Assembly: GCF_023898315.1 (NCBI RefSeq)
Contig: NC_064622.1
Location: 355,055,234-355,119,233 of the forward strand
Direction: 5' to 3'
Length of the DNA: 64,000 nt
DNA from: Schistocerca nitens
Taxonomy: Eukaryota; Arthropoda; Insecta; Orthoptera; Acrididae
Positions 43,421-55,440 of the stretch are shown here, piece by piece; the first letter of the stretch is position 1, and each line of letters begins with the position of its first letter. The position numbers and the translations under genes are program-made. The notes under the pieces are model-generated. The model saw nothing but the letters and a program-made list of their open reading frames with translations. It was not told the origin of the DNA and did no database searches.

Positions 43421-43789
43421 ATTGTAAATCAGTTGAGGCTTGCCTCTGTGATGGTCTCGGTGAACTCCATTACCTCAGCACTAAAACACGGAAGACTACT
43501 TACCAACCAGAGGTTAACTGCAGTACTGAACTCTGGAAGAAGGCCAAGCACACTACGAATTGGCGCGGTGAGAGGGAACTGTGTGCAGGAAATGTGCTTT
43601 GGCCTTGCCCACAATACGTCGCAGGCAGCGGCGGACGAGCCGGTGTATTCTCCTTCTGGAACATCCTGTCCACTACCTACATTATCCTGGGCTCCGTGCA
43701 AATGTCAACACACTCCTTCTGTATACAAGTGTCGCTCCTGCAAGTGTCACAAACTCCGTAGCGTTTACCGAACAACCGTTCGCTCGAAA
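43421..43789. other. Unassigned stretch before a LINE
   Basis: Overlapping open frames occur on both strands, but none shows a motif that I recognise. It may belong to the upstream part of the LINE to its right. Confidence 0.35.
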
Positions 43790-45150
43790 ACAAGATCGTA
43801 CCCAAAGACTGCAAAGTTGCACAGGTCACATCAATATTAAAGGTAGTAGGAGTAATCCACTAAATTACAGGCCCATATTATTAACGTCGATATGCAGCAG
43901 GATTTTGGAACATATAGACCTATCGTGTTCGAACATTATGAATTACCTCGAAGAAAACGGTCTATTGACAAACAGTCAACACGGATTTAGAAGGCATAGT
44001 TCTTGTGAAACATAACTAGCTCTTTACTCGCATGAAGTGTTGAGTGCTATTGACAAAGGGTCTCAAATTGATTTCGTATTTCTTGATTTCCGGAAGGCTT
44101 TTACATAGTACCACACAAGCGGCTTGTTGTGAAATTGCGTGCTTATGGGATATCGTCTCAGTTATGTGACTGGCTTCGTGATTTCCTATCAGAGAGGTTA
44201 CAATTCTTAGTAATTGACGGAAAGTCATAGAGTAAACCAGATGTGTTTTCTGGCATTCCCCAAGGTAGTATTAAAGGCCCTTTGCTGTTTCTTTTCTATT
44301 TAAAGGAATTGGGAGGCAATCTGAGCAGCCGTCTTAGGTTATTTCCAGATGACGCTGTCGTTTATCGACTAGTAAAGACATCAAAAGACCAAAACAAATT
44401 GCAAAACGATTTAGAAAAGATATCTGAATAGTGCGAAAATTGGCAATTGACCCAAAATAATGAAAAGTGTGAGGTCATCGACATGAGTGCTAAAAGGAAT
44501 CCGTTAAACTTCGGTTACACGATAAATCAGTCAAATCTAAAGGCCGTAAATTCAGCTAAATACCTAGGAATTACAATTACGAACAACTTAGATTGGAAGG
44601 AACACGTAGAAAATGTTGTGGGGAAGGCTAATCAAAGACTGCGTTTTATTGGCAGGATACTTCGAAAATGTAACAGATATACTAAAGAGACTGCCTACAC
44701 TACTCTTGTCTGTCCTCTTTTAGAATACTGCTGCGCAGTGTGGGATCCTTACCAAATAGGACTGACGGAGCACATCGAAAAAGTTCAAATAAGGGCAGCA
44801 CGTTTTGTATTATCGCGAAATATGGGAGAGAGTGTCACAGAAATGATATAAGATTTGGGCTGGAAACCATTAAAAGAAATGCGTTTTTCGTTGCGACGGA
44901 ATCTTCTCACGAAATTCCAATGACCAGCTTTCTCCTCTGAATGCTAACTTATTTTGTTGACGTCGATCTACATAGGGAGAAACGATCATCATGATAAAAT
45001 AAGGGAAATCAGAGCTCGCGCGGAAAGATATAAGTGTTCTTTCTTTTCGCTATACGAGATTGGAATAAAAGAGAATTGTGAAGGTGGTTCGATCAACCCT
45101 CTGCCATTCACTTAAACGTTATTTGCAAAGTATCGATGTAGTTGTAGACT
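43790..45150 (+). mobile_element. LINE fragment (CR1/Jockey-like RT to 3' end)
   Basis: Translated pieces: PKDCKVAQVTSILK near 43800, SRSNPLNYRPILLTSICSRI and LLTNSQHGFRRHSSCET near 43850-44010, FVFLDFRKAF near 44070, SGIPQGSIKGPLLFLFYLKE near 44250, LFPDDAVVY (RT active site with P for A), KAVNSAKYLGITITNNLDWK near 44550, and IRAARFVLSRNMGESVTEMI near 44790. The 3' end has a GATGTAGTTGTAG tail near 45136. It is the same family as 3652 and 31081, and the longest of the three. Confidence 0.87.
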
Positions 45151-46015
45151 TTGTTGACCGTGGGTAGTTTCTGGAAAACGGCGACCAAAGTTTCTATCTA
45201 GGCTAGGGGTTGATGCTGGTTCCAATGAAAGAATGTCTCCTCCCGCAGTTACCAACTCCATGATAACTTTTTAAATAAATTCCGCTAGAGACATTTGTTG
45301 CTGAGCGACATTCCTGTACTAACGAAAACAATTCACAGCAGACATAAGGTAAACGTGAGGGGAAAGTTTCTCCACCATTTAATTTTTGCGTACGAATGGG
45401 TAGTAGCTGTAAAGCTGATTGACACTTATAACAATCTTTTTAATGTTATACTATATGAAAGAAATTGTTCTGAAACTTGTAAGTCCTTTCCGTTGTTCAT
45501 GACAGTTCAGACAGCTAGTGTTTAATGTGCCTACAATAATTTCAGTAAAGGCACACTAGTAAGTCGACTCCTGTTGCATCTAGTGTACAAAATATGAACT
45601 ATTACGGCAGTCTTACAGTCGGCAGTCGTGTAGTGTCCCGGAAAACGCGTTTCAGTGGATGGAAAAGCTGCGCCCTTACAGGATTGGGATTGGAAAAAAA
45701 CGGGCTAATTATAGCAGATACCGATAATTTTGCTCCGAATAACCGATGTTTTTCGGTATTTGTTTGGTTTCGCTTATAATAGGTGCTTTTTATTTTTGCT
45801 AATAACCGAGTAAAATATCGAAATATTAATTAGTTGTAGCAGCAGTGCTAAATTTTTTCGTTTTTAAATAACTCTTTTTTTAAAAATATAAGAAGAGTAA
45901 TTTTTGTTCGTAAAATTTGTATTGGTTTGAAATTCTGCGTTATTATAGAAAATGGGAAAAGCGATCAGTGCTATTTTAATAATAATACTGACAGAAACTA
46001 GCAATAAACACATGG
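45151..46015. other. Unassigned A+T-rich DNA
   Basis: Near 45690-45760 the text repeats ATAACCGATGTTTTTCGGTA-like words, and similar words recur near 46900-46960 (AAAACGGTTATTTCAG). These may be the two ends of an unrecognised element around 45600-46960, but I could not define TIRs. Confidence 0.35.
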
Positions 46016-46206
46016 TTCAAAAATAGTTGAAATGGCTCTGAGCACTATGGGATTTAACATCTGAGGTCATTAGTCCCCTAGACTTAGAACTACTTAAACC
46101 TAACTAACTAACCTAACTGCCTCGGAGCAGGATTCGAATCTGCGACCGTAGCGGTCGCGCGGTTCCGGACTGAAGCGCCTAGAACCGCTCGGCCACAGCG
46201 GCCGGC
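46016..46206 (-). repeat. SINE type A, complete
   Basis: Minus-strand head GCCGGCCGCTGTGGCCGAGC, B box present with a short deletion after it, tail at 46030. The flanks TAAACACATGG (46005-46015) and TAAACACCTGG (46207-46217) are an 11 bp duplication with one mismatch. Confidence 0.92.
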
Positions 46207-46704
46207 TAAACACCTGGCATAAGAATTGGTACAGCATTGCTGAGACAATAATGTGCCTGTTGCCGTGTGTCGTGGCTAGAGTTACGCGTGTGCGTGCGCT
46301 GTGCAAGACTTGTCCCCATCTGCAGTATACGGTAGTCTCTCGCTGTCGTCGCACGATATCCATTGTACTGCCGAATAGTGCCAGCCCTACTCTGGGAGTA
46401 CAATGCTTCATTTGCTTTAAAAGATCAAAGATTTTTTGCCGTAACATGCCTGTATCTGCTTGTAGCCCTCGAAAACAGACAAATTAACACGAAAAAAAGT
46501 TCTTTAAACTGACTATTCGTAATGCCCAAATAGTGGTATGATCCCCGATGAGTTTCAGAAAGTTAAGATCAACAGATAAATTCCGGCGACCTTTTTGTAG
46601 TATTCAGCCATTTACTTCTACAGAAAAGCAACGAATGGTGGAAGTTTTCTTTTATTTGCCTACTTAATTTAATATTTTGGTTCTATTTATCTTGAACATG
46701 GCGT

Positions 46705-46868
46705 CTTGTCACGGTTCGCCCGGCTCCCTCCATCGGAGGTACAGAGTCCTCCCTTGGGCATGTGTGTGTGTGTGTGTGTTGTCCTTAGCATAAGTTAGTT
46801 TCAGTCAGATTAAGTAGTGTGTGAGCCTAGGGACTAGCAGTTTGGTCCCATAGGAACTTACCATAAAT
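46705..46868 (+). repeat. SINE type D, partial head
   Basis: Head remnant GTCACGGTTCGCCCGGCTCC, then GAGTCCTCCCTTGGGCATGT, a TG run, and the tail GGACTAGCAGTTTGGTCCCA plus TACCATAAATTTCC. Confidence 0.82.
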
Positions 46869-47319
46869 TTCCAAATCTTTGTTCGATTTTTCATTTTTTA
46901 CCGGAAATAAAAGAAATGAAAAACGGTTATTTCAGAAACAGGTTATTTTGAGCGACTTTAACAGTCACGTCAACATGGAGTGGAAGGAAACGATATAAAC
47001 GAGAACTGGTTGTTTTAGTCACGACCGCGATCCCCAGTACGGGATACGGGTGTCACCCCACTGCCGATATATGCGCACCCGTATGGTACGGACATAGTGC
47101 TGAAGGTGTTAGGAGCCCTGAAAATTTCATAAGCAGATCTTTCTAAATCTACCTAACACAGGCCTTAAAGCATTTCGGTGCAGTGTTCAGAACGTCAACA
47201 TTCGACGCAGTCCTTTTTAAGCCACAGTAGTTTCTCGGCACCCTATCGTACCTTGACTGTTGTGTAATGAAAGAGAAAATGCCCTCAGCCTTATGAGCTG
47301 CACACGAGCGAGTGCTTTT

Positions 47320-47560
47320 CCGGGCAACACTTGAGTTGGCGAAACAACCGCAGCAGCGACACGCCTGCGGGCTTGAAGCCCCCGCAGCCGCAGAGGCACG
47401 CCCCCTCCTGCCTCCCAGCGACCACTCACCCGCGCTGCGGAATTTCTTGCTGCCGTAACGAGCCGCCAACCGTTCAGGAGTCGATCAGGCGGAACCGCGC
47501 TGCCCGCCTCACATTACGAGCATTGGTGAGGCCGCGCCCCGACCATTGCGAGAGCCTTCG
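47320..47560. other. CpG-rich patch
   Basis: The stretch contains CCGCAGCCGCAGAGGCACGC and CCCGCGCTGCGGAATTTCTT with many CG pairs. Short open frames exist on both strands without motifs. No gene is called. Confidence 0.35.
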
Positions 47561-47697
47561 CCAATAAAAGCACCTGCGGCTGTGATTACAAGGTGCGGCC
47601 GACATGGTTTCATACGCCTTCTTCGTGTGGGGTCCAGGCTCTCCACAGCCAACGTCTGCACCAGTGTGCGACCTCGAACCCTAGTTCTCGTTTTTAG

Positions 47698-48894
47698 TAC
47701 ACTAATGCCCATTAAAACTGCTACACCAAGAAGAAATGCACATGAGAAGCGGGTATTCATTCGACAAATATATTATATTAGGATTACATTTTCACACAAT
47801 TTTAGTGCATAGATCCTGAGAAATCAGTACCCAGAACACCCAGCTCTGGCCGTAATAACGGCCTTGATATGCCTGGGCATTGAGTCAAACAGAGCTTGGA
47901 TGGCGTGTACAGGTACACCTGTCCATGCAGCTTGAACACGATACCACAGTTCATCAAGAGTAGTGACTGGCGTATTGTGACGAGCCAGTTGCTCGGCCAC
48001 CATTGACCAGACGTTTTCAATTGGTGAGAGATCTGGAGAATGTGCTGGCCAGGGCAGCAGTCGAACATTATCTGTATCCACAAAGGCCCGTACAGGTCCT
48101 GCAACATGCGATCGTGCTTTATCCTGCTGAAATGTAGGGTTTCGCAGGGATCGAATGAAGGGTAGAGCCACGGGTCGTAACACATCTGAAATGTAACGTC
48201 CACTGTTCAGAGTGCCGTCAATGCGAACAAGAGGTGACCGAGACGTGTAACCAATGGCACCCCATACCATCACGCCGGGTGATACGCCAGTACGGCGATG
48301 ACGAATACACGCTTCCAATGTGCGTTCACCGCGATGTCGCCAAACACGGATGCGACCATCATGATGTTGTAAACAGAACCTGGATTCATCCGAAGAAATG
48401 ACGTTTGGCCATTCGTGCACCCAGGTTCGTCGTTGAGTGCACCATCGCAGGCGCTCCTGTCTGTGATGCAGCGTCAAGGGTAACCGCGACCACGGTCTCC
48501 GAGCTGATAGTCCATGCTACCGCAAACGTTGTCGAACTGTTCGCGCAGATGGTTGTTGTCTTGCAAACGTCCCCATCTGTTGACTCAGGGATCGAGACGT
48601 GGCTGCACGATCCGTTACAGCCATACGGATAAGATGCCTGTCATCTCGACTGCTAGTGATACGAGGCCGTTGGGATCCAGCACGGCGTTCCGTATTACCC
48701 TCCTGAACCCACCGATTCCATTATCTGCTGACAGTCATTGGATCTCGACCAACGCGAGCAGCAATGTCGCGATATGATAAACCGCAATCGCGATGGGCTA
48801 CAATCCGACCTTCGTCAAAGTCGCAAACGTGCCTCCTTACGCGTCTGTAGCACGTCGTCTTCGTGGTGTAGCAATTTTAATGGCAAGTAGTGTA
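47698..48894 (-). mobile_element. Tc1-like transposon with both ends (copy 2)
   Basis: The left end TACACTAATGCCCATTAAAA is mirrored by TGTAGCAATTTTAATGGCAA plus GTAGTGTA ending at 48894, both at TA. It is the closest relative of 10704-12103, about 1.2 kb long, and its catalytic domain is better preserved. Confidence 0.92.
47824..48800 (-). pseudogene. Tc1-type transposase, catalytic part open
   Basis: A 217-codon frame at 47824-48477 gives the whole catalytic domain: WPNVISSDESRFCLQHHDGR, VMVWGAIGYTSRSPLVRIDG, LRNPTFQQDKARSHVAGPVR and PAHSPDLSPIENVWSMVAEQ, the DDE triad of DD34E type. The N-terminal helix-turn-helix lies upstream at about 48480-48800 in other frames. Confidence 0.88.
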
Positions 48895-49333
48895 ATTTTG
48901 AGCATGGTTAAGTTCTGTAACCCGCATACAAATGGACGTCATTAGGAAAGAGATGGTGTAATTCGTTCCAGTATTACCAGTTTTCCGCCCTAATCCACTT
49001 GCGAACAGAGCGAGGGCCGAATGACTGGTGTAAATCGGGACGAGGCAAAACTCTGGTTGCACTCCTGTAAAAGTCAAACGGTGTGAGGAATCATAATGGC
49101 TTCTGGTATGGGTTATCTGAATGTGAGGAGCAACTTGTAGGAGCTATGGCGACAGCGGCGGCCATTTTTAAATCCACCATCTTTGATTTGCATTATTTGT
49201 TTTAAATGGGGTCATCTGACACAGTATTTTGAACTGCCTCTTTCTCAGGAATACACATATGAAACCTGTTTTAAGATACTCTTATTTCTGTAGGATTTAA
49301 GGCCTGTTAAAGTTAGAAATTGCAAGGTGGTGA
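48895..49333. other. Unassigned DNA
   Basis: No recognisable coding or repeat structure, except that it leads into the target site of the foldback element. Confidence 0.4.
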
Positions 49334-49348
49334 TCAACTGTGTTTATT

Positions 49349-49763
49349 CCAGAATGAGATTTTCACTCTGCAGCGGAGTGTGCGCTGATATGAAACTTCC
49401 TGGCAGATTAAAACTATGTGCCCGACCGAGACTCGAACTCGGGACCTTTGCCTTTCGCGCGCAAGTGCTCTACCATCTGAGCCACCGAAGCACGACTCAC
49501 GCCCGGTCCTCACAGCTTTACTTCTGCCAGTATCTAGCCTCCTACTTTCCAAACTTTAAGGAATCTCTCCTGCGAACCTTGCAGAACTAGCACTCCTGAA
49601 AGAAAGGATATAGCGGAGACATGGCTTAGCCACAGCCTGGGGGATATCAGCGCACACTCCGCTGCAGAGTGAAAATCTCATTCTGGAAACATCCCCCAGG
49701 CTGTGGGTAAGCCATGTCTTTGCTATATCCTGCGGGCACACAGTTTCATTCTGCCAGAAAGTT
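49349..49763. repeat. Foldback retroposon carrying tRNA-like unit, complete
   Basis: CCAGAATGAGATTTTCACTC at 49349 is mirrored by GAGTGAAAATCTCATTCTGG near 49667-49686. A second inverted pair AGGATATAGCGGAGACATGG / CCATGTCTTTGCTATATCCT lies at about 49604 and 49712. At about 49421-49496 the minus strand holds a tRNA-like unit (GGCTCAGATGGTAGAGCAC, GAGTTCGAGTCTCGG). A perfect 15 bp duplication TCAACTGTGTTTATT lies at 49334-49348 and 49764-49778, typical of target-primed retroposition. It is not a functional tRNA gene. Confidence 0.85.
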
Positions 49764-49794
49764 TCAACTGTGTTTATTGTTGCAGGTTATCCAC

Positions 49795-50404
49795 AATGGC
49801 ACTTGCACAGCAGGAACGCATTGAAATTGTGTTAATGAGTGGTGGACGAAGTACCAGAGTGACTGCTGCTGACGTCAATGCCCGGCATCCTGAGAGAAAT
49901 GACATTTCTCATATAACAGTATCCAAGTTAGTGGACAAATTTCGTGCAACATATTCTATGGTGGACAAGGTACGCAGTGGACGTCCAAGAACAGCCACCG
50001 ACGAGGACACTGCAACAGCAATTGTTGCATCGTTCGTGAAAAGTAGGCGCCAATTATCAGCAATATCCAGTGTCTGTCAGCGTCCAATCTTGCGTTTGTT
50101 GCGCACACACTAATGGCAACCGTACAAGTTACAGTTGTTACATCATCTCTCTGAGAATGACTCTGATCGGCGAGTGCTGTTTGCAGAATGGGCTCTGGAT
50201 CAGTGTAACAGGAATCCAGACTTCATACGACACGTGTTGTTAAGTGCCAAAGCTAATTTTCATGTGCAAAGAGAAGTAAACAAACAGAATCATCGTTACT
50301 GGTCAGATGTAAACCCTCGTTGGTGGAAATCTGTAAAGGTGCTGACGGTAAAAGAGTGATGGTTTGGTGTGGTGCTTGGGACAAAAGAATCGTGGGTCCG
50401 ATGT
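49795..50404 (+). pseudogene. IS630-type (DUF4817) transposase, N-terminal half
   Basis: The plus-strand frame starts MALAQQERIEIVLMSGGRST, with VTAADVNARHPERNDISHIT and VRSGRPRTATDEDTATAIVA, then after a break LQLLHHLSENDSDRRVLFAE and IRHVLLSAKANFHVQREVNK (degenerate first D box; S for D). A SINE starts at 50411, and no continuation is recognised beyond it. Confidence 0.82.
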
Positions 50405-50410
50405 TTATTA

Positions 50411-50593
50411 CTCTAAGCACTATTGGACTTAACATCTGAGGTCATCAGTCCCCTAGACTTAGAACTACTTAAACCTACCCAACCTAAGGACATCACACAC
50501 ATCCATGCCCGAGGCAGGATTCGAACCTGAGACCGTAACAGCAGCGCGGTTCCGGACTGAAGCGCCTAGAACCGCTCGGCCACAGCGGCCGGC
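50411..50593 (-). repeat. SINE type A
   Basis: Minus-strand copy with head GCCGGCCGCTGTGGCCGAGC at 50593, B box GGTTCGAATCCTGCC, tail to TTAGAGTAA. The last tail bases are lost, and no duplication was found. Confidence 0.9.
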
Positions 50594-51336
50594 CCAACTA
50601 CGTTGTATCTTATAAAATTTTGTCACGTTTGGAAAAGCATGGGGAAATTTTTATAATTTCAGAAAAAGATTGCAGCACGTTAAACATGAATGCTAGCATT
50701 TAGAAATGGAATAAAAAATATTTAGCAGATACCCCACATCCCCGTGTGACAGGTGGGACCCTAGTCGTTATCCCCGAAAGACACAGTATTTTGGAAGGAG
50801 GCCCAATATTGACAGATAAAAAAAACTTTTACTCCGGAGTCGCTTCACTTGGTCCTGAGTGGGAAACGCCTATTGTCTTACCTTCTCCTTCTCAAGATTT
50901 CGCGACCTTTTGACTTGGGGCCTGTGGGCCGAGTTTGCCATTCGCCAATTTCAGAATCACGTCATGGGGACGGACAAGTCTCGAGTCACTGCTGCCGCCA
51001 CCGCCTTCCCTATTGGTAGTAAGTGCCATACTAGCACCCGCTGATGCCGTTGAGACGCGAAGTTAATTCGCTCCCTTCCGGAGCCAAATAGGCTGCTTTT
51101 TTTAAAAAAAAAAAAAAAAACTCACGCCTCCAGCTTGATGCTCTCAATGCGTGTTTTGAAAATCTCATCGTGTTCGCTCGTATATTTCCGTGTACTTTCT
51201 ACGTTAAATGAAATGCATTCACTAGCTGTATTCGCTAATTATTAACGTAACTGCGCTTCATCCTCCACAACTGCTTGCACCAACGTTATGCTTCAGACTT
51301 ATAAACCAATGTCCGTTTGGCAATGATTCTTTTAAA
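50594..51336. other. Unassigned DNA
   Basis: Contains a TTTTTTAAAAAAA tract at about 51099-51120. No coding or repeat match. Confidence 0.4.
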
Positions 51337-52397
51337 TACACTGAAGAGCCAAAGAAACTCGCACACCTGCCTAATATCGTGTACGGCCCCCGCGAGCACG
51401 CAGAAGTGCAGCAACATGACGTGGCATGGACTCGACTACTGTCTGAAGTAGTGCTGGAGGGAACTGACACCACGAATCCGGCAGGACTGTCCATAAATCC
51501 TCCACGAGTACGTGGAGATAGCTTCTCAACAGCACGTTGCAAGGCATCCCAGATGCAGATGTCTGCGGAGTTTGGTGGCCAGCGGAAGTGTTTGGGCAAT
51601 TCTGGACGTGTGGGGTGTCGCATTGTCCTACTGGAATTGCCCAAATCCATCGTAATGCACAATGGACATGAATGGATGCAGGTGATCAGACAGGATATTT
51701 ACGAACGTGTCACCTGTCAGAGTCGTATCTAGAAATATCAGGGGGCCCATATCATTCCTACTTCACACGCCTCCACACCATTACAAAGCCTCCGCCAGCT
51801 TCAACAGCCCCTGCTGACATGCAGGGTCCATGAATTTATGAGGTTGTCTCCATACCCGTTCACGTCCATTCGCTCGATACGATTTGAACCGAGACTCGTC
51901 CGACCAGGCAACATGTTTCCAGCAACCAACAGTCCGATGTCGGTGTTGACGGGCCCAGGCGAGGCGTAAAGCATTGTGGCGTGCAGTCATCAAGAGTACA
52001 CGAGTAGGTCTTCAGTCCGAAAGCCCATATCGATGATGTTTCGTTGAATGGTTAGTACGCCGATACTTGATGGCCCAGCATTGAAATCTGCAGCAATTTG
52101 CGGAAGAGTTGCACTTCTGTCACGTTGAATGATTCTCTTCAGCCCTCGTTGGTCCCGATCTCGCAAGATGTGTTTCTGGCCGCAGCGATGACGGAAATTT
52201 GATGTTTTACCGGATTCCTGATATTCACGATACACTCGTGAAATGGTCGTACGGGAAAATCCCCATTTCATCGCTACTTCTGGGATGCTGTGTCTCATCG
52301 TTCGTGCGCCGACTATAACATCACGTTCAAACTGACTTAAATCTTGACAACCTGCCATTGTAGCAGCAGTAACCGATCTAAAAATTGCGCCAGGCAC
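51258..52397 (-). pseudogene. Broken Tc1-type transposase
   Basis: The first block at 51990-52397 is open for 135 codons: MAGCQDLSQFERDVIVGART, SIPEVAMKWGFSRTTISRVY and RSATLPQIAADFNAGPSSIG, the paired helix-turn-helix DNA-binding domains. The second, at 51781-51993, has ALRLAWARQHRHRTVGCWKH and VAWSDESRFKSYRANGRERV (first D box). The third, at 51258-51662, carries the C-terminus near HFRWPPNSADICIWDALQRA (degenerate third box). The second catalytic D is not readable in frame. Confidence 0.87.
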
Positions 52398-52517
52398 TTG
52401 TTGTCTTATGTAGGTGTTGCGACCACAGCGCCGTCTTCTGCTGTTTACATATCTCTGTATTTTAACACGCGTTCCTGTACCAGTTTCTTTGGCGCTTAAT
52501 TTTTATATCAGTGGGTA
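51337..52517 (-). mobile_element. Tc1-like transposon with both ends
   Basis: The left end ACTGAAGAGCCAAAGAAACT is mirrored by AGTTTCTTTGGCGC near 52482-52495. The remaining terminus ATATCAGTG is diverged. The transposase on the minus strand is in three blocks. Confidence 0.85.
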
Positions 52518-54779
52518 ATTTTCATATTTACAGACAATAAATCTAATTGTTTTGGTGATCATTTGCTTCCAGACTTAGCTAGAAAATCCCTCATTCCATT
52601 ACTATATCTAAGTGAGTGGTGTAGTACCCATTTGTTTCACACTTAATTGGGCCATTCTTAGTAATATTGATTTAAATAAGACGTTTCCATTGCACCACAG
52701 TATCGTTAATTTGCACGGTCAAGTGAGATGGTTCCTCAGTCTCTTGGTCACCAGTGTTTGGTACTGTGCATCACAGGGATATGCACTCAACTAGAACTTC
52801 CCACGTGTAATTATTTAAGAATGAAGCGATACAATAATGCACAGCTACCAAGTAGGAATTATATTCCGGCATTTTTTATAATACAGGCACAAACAAAACA
52901 ACCACATATCTGTACACCTTAGGGAAAATTTGCAAATTTACATGGCCCAGGAGGAATTTTTCAGGCAACTACTTACTGTTGATGATTGCTGACTGCTATC
53001 TCTAAACTCAAGCTGTTTCCACAATATTAGTTACCTGTAAAATAAAACAAATACTATGAATAAATATTCTTAAAGGGAAAACAATGATCGTTAGAACATC
53101 AAAATACATAAGTCACAAATGTTCTCAAATCAGACTTATGCGCACTTTTAGGTTTTCTCTGGACATTAAGTATACCTGATCTTCCTCTGAATCCAGCATA
53201 TTTGTGAAGAGTTCAAAATTTAGCCGTAAAATATTTCTGTTCTTGTTGACTACTGCGAAATAAACGTTGATATGGCTTAGCTACAAGTCAAATGGCTGAA
53301 TTGTATGGATGGAATTCTGTTCCCAGATAGAATCATGTCACTCACCACTACAGGCGGCTTCACTGAGCGCGTGAGGAGAGTGCACAGCGCGTTCTAGGAA
53401 AAGCTTTTGAATTTAATCTACGAAAAATTTATAGCGTTTCATAATTATCAACCACATTTGTATCCTAACATTGTAGTAAAGCCAACGAAAACTACGACTT
53501 TCAGTGGTTAAAACACGTATTGTCACCCTCATCATCATCGTCGTCATCTGCTCTCTGAGTCATTAAGGCCACTCCTATAGCGGTAACGATCCTCCTAAAT
53601 TCAGACCTTTCACATTCAGTCAGGTTTGTAAATCTCTGTATCGTTAACAGTCAAGAACCTCTTGTGCTACGACAAACTAATCTCATAAGTACATACCGGT
53701 ACATAAAGCTTAATTTAAACACAACAGAGGAAATTCTTTATAAATAAATACGTAAATGAAATGTAATGTTCAAGCTCTGAATCAGAAGACGAGTTAAACA
53801 TGTCATTACTGCCCCGTCAGACGTTAAGGTTCGCTAATCCCAAGGATGTAAAAAAAGCAAGTTAAAAAAGAAGCATATGAACTTGCCGTGAAGTTCTCAG
53901 CAAATTTTCATGCAACGAGAATGACTGGCGTAAAATACAAAAGAAGGTGAGGAGATAATTCAGTCTGTTCTCCTCCTGCAGGTTGTCCTATGTTCCGAAA
54001 CGAAACGAATGTAACAAAAATAAGAAAAATATATTTGAAAAGGAAATTATTGAGATCTACATTTTCCATTTCATTCTTCCCTTTCGTCACAATTTTTAAA
54101 CAAAAAGTATAGTCGTGTCCAATGTGTTAATGACAATACAACGCTGTAACTTGTGCAGTTTTAATGTGGCAATTCAGGCTTTGTTCGTTTATTTATAGTT
54201 ACGATTAAACTATGAAAGGCACCAACTATAATGCTGTTCTCATGGATGTTATAGTAAAACGAATCTACTTTTCTGTTACTACTTTATGAACGCTTTGTGC
54301 ATAAACAATGAACTGCGTTGCTTTTTTGTTCTTCGATCTATTCATTTACATCAAATCTCTAATTCCTGGTTAATATTTTCCTTTCTCATTTCTTCTCTAT
54401 GGTTACGCCTGACTTCTTCTTAGTAGTGTCATTACTGCTGTTCCAGTAGGCCTTTTCTCCTTTTTCTTTAGAGCCAAACTGTCACAACAACACACAATTA
54501 CGTGCACTGCATCGGTTTTATGAAATTTGATTTGTGTGTCCTACCTTGTTTTGTTCGTGAGCACTCTTTTTATGTCATCTCACATTACTTGAAATTTATA
54601 AAATCTGCATCTCAGCTTTTCTTCCTGATCTGTCAAATCAAGCATCCCAAAGAATTCAATTTGCTAACCTCTTCGGTTACGTTATTGTCAATTACGAGCA
54701 TACGATATGTCTCCTTGGATGTCATTATTATAGGTGTTTTTATCTCTTGGCTGTAGTTTAAAACTTAATTGAAAATTTG
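52518..54779. other. Unassigned A+T-rich region
   Basis: No transposase or RT motif and no SINE. A CATCATCATCGTCGTCATC run lies near 53530. Around 54500-54760 an 84-codon hydrophobic frame exists, but the antisense text also looks element-like; I call nothing. Confidence 0.35.
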
Positions 54780-55440
54780 ATGCGTGGCAAACTACAGGTC
54801 ACTCTCATTGTATACGAGTAAATCCTAATTGTCCAGAAGTAAAATTAGGACCAAAACAGTTTTGCCAGCTGTAAATTTTTAAAATTATTTTCCAGTCTTT
54901 TATAACCGCGTCAATGAAGATACTAAAGCGGTTCGGTGACAGGGGAACCCTCTTCTCACCTCCTGGTTCAGAATTACATGCCGCGTGGAGGCGCCTTGCC
55001 ACGGTTCGCGCGGCTTCCCCCGTCGAAGGTTCGACTCCTTCCTCGGGCATGGGTATGTGTGTAGTCCTTAGCGAAAGTTAGTTTACGATGAATTAAGTAA
55101 TGTGTAAGCCTAGGGACCGATGACCTTAGCAGTCTGGTCCCATAGGAATTTACCACAAATTTCCATAATTAGATCTGCGGATCTCCTAACGGTTCTTTTA
55201 GATGATGTGGACAGACTTCGTTTTTATTATTTCTCAACGCTTGTGTCTCGAAACTTTGTCAAATGATTTTACACAGTCAATAAATAAAATATGAGTTTCC
55301 TAGTTGAGCTCTCGTCTCTTCTTGATCAATTGTTTTCATAAAGAGTCGTTACAAGAACCTCATTTCCTGAAACAGTGTTTTTCTGCTGCTAAAAAGAAGA
55401 CGGTAACTATTTCTAGATGCGTTGTAATAACATCGGCATA
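54780..55440 (-). mobile_element. RTE-like LINE reverse transcriptase relic
   Basis: Minus strand: YKVYADVITTHLEI near 55420, ILFIDCVKSFDKVSRHK (the FIDFEKAFD box, degraded) near 55270, and, beyond a type D SINE, VPLSPNRFSIFIDAVIKDWK near 54900-54960. Stops are frequent. The endonuclease, active-site region and C-terminus are not recognised. Confidence 0.6.
54979..55164 (+). repeat. SINE type D inside RT relic
   Basis: Head TGCCGCGTGGAGGCGCCTTG, B box GGTTCGACTCC, then TAGGGACCGATGACCTTAGC and the tail CAGTCTGGTCCCATAGGAAT plus TACCACAAATTTCC. No clean duplication found. Confidence 0.85.

Noticed and set aside
49421-49496. Apparent tRNA gene on the minus strand
   Set aside because: It lies inside a foldback repeat present at least three times, and its anticodon loop and acceptor pairing are irregular.
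54502-54756. 84-codon hydrophobic frame as a membrane protein
   Set aside because: Fragmentary, no start context, and close to an RT relic on the other strand.
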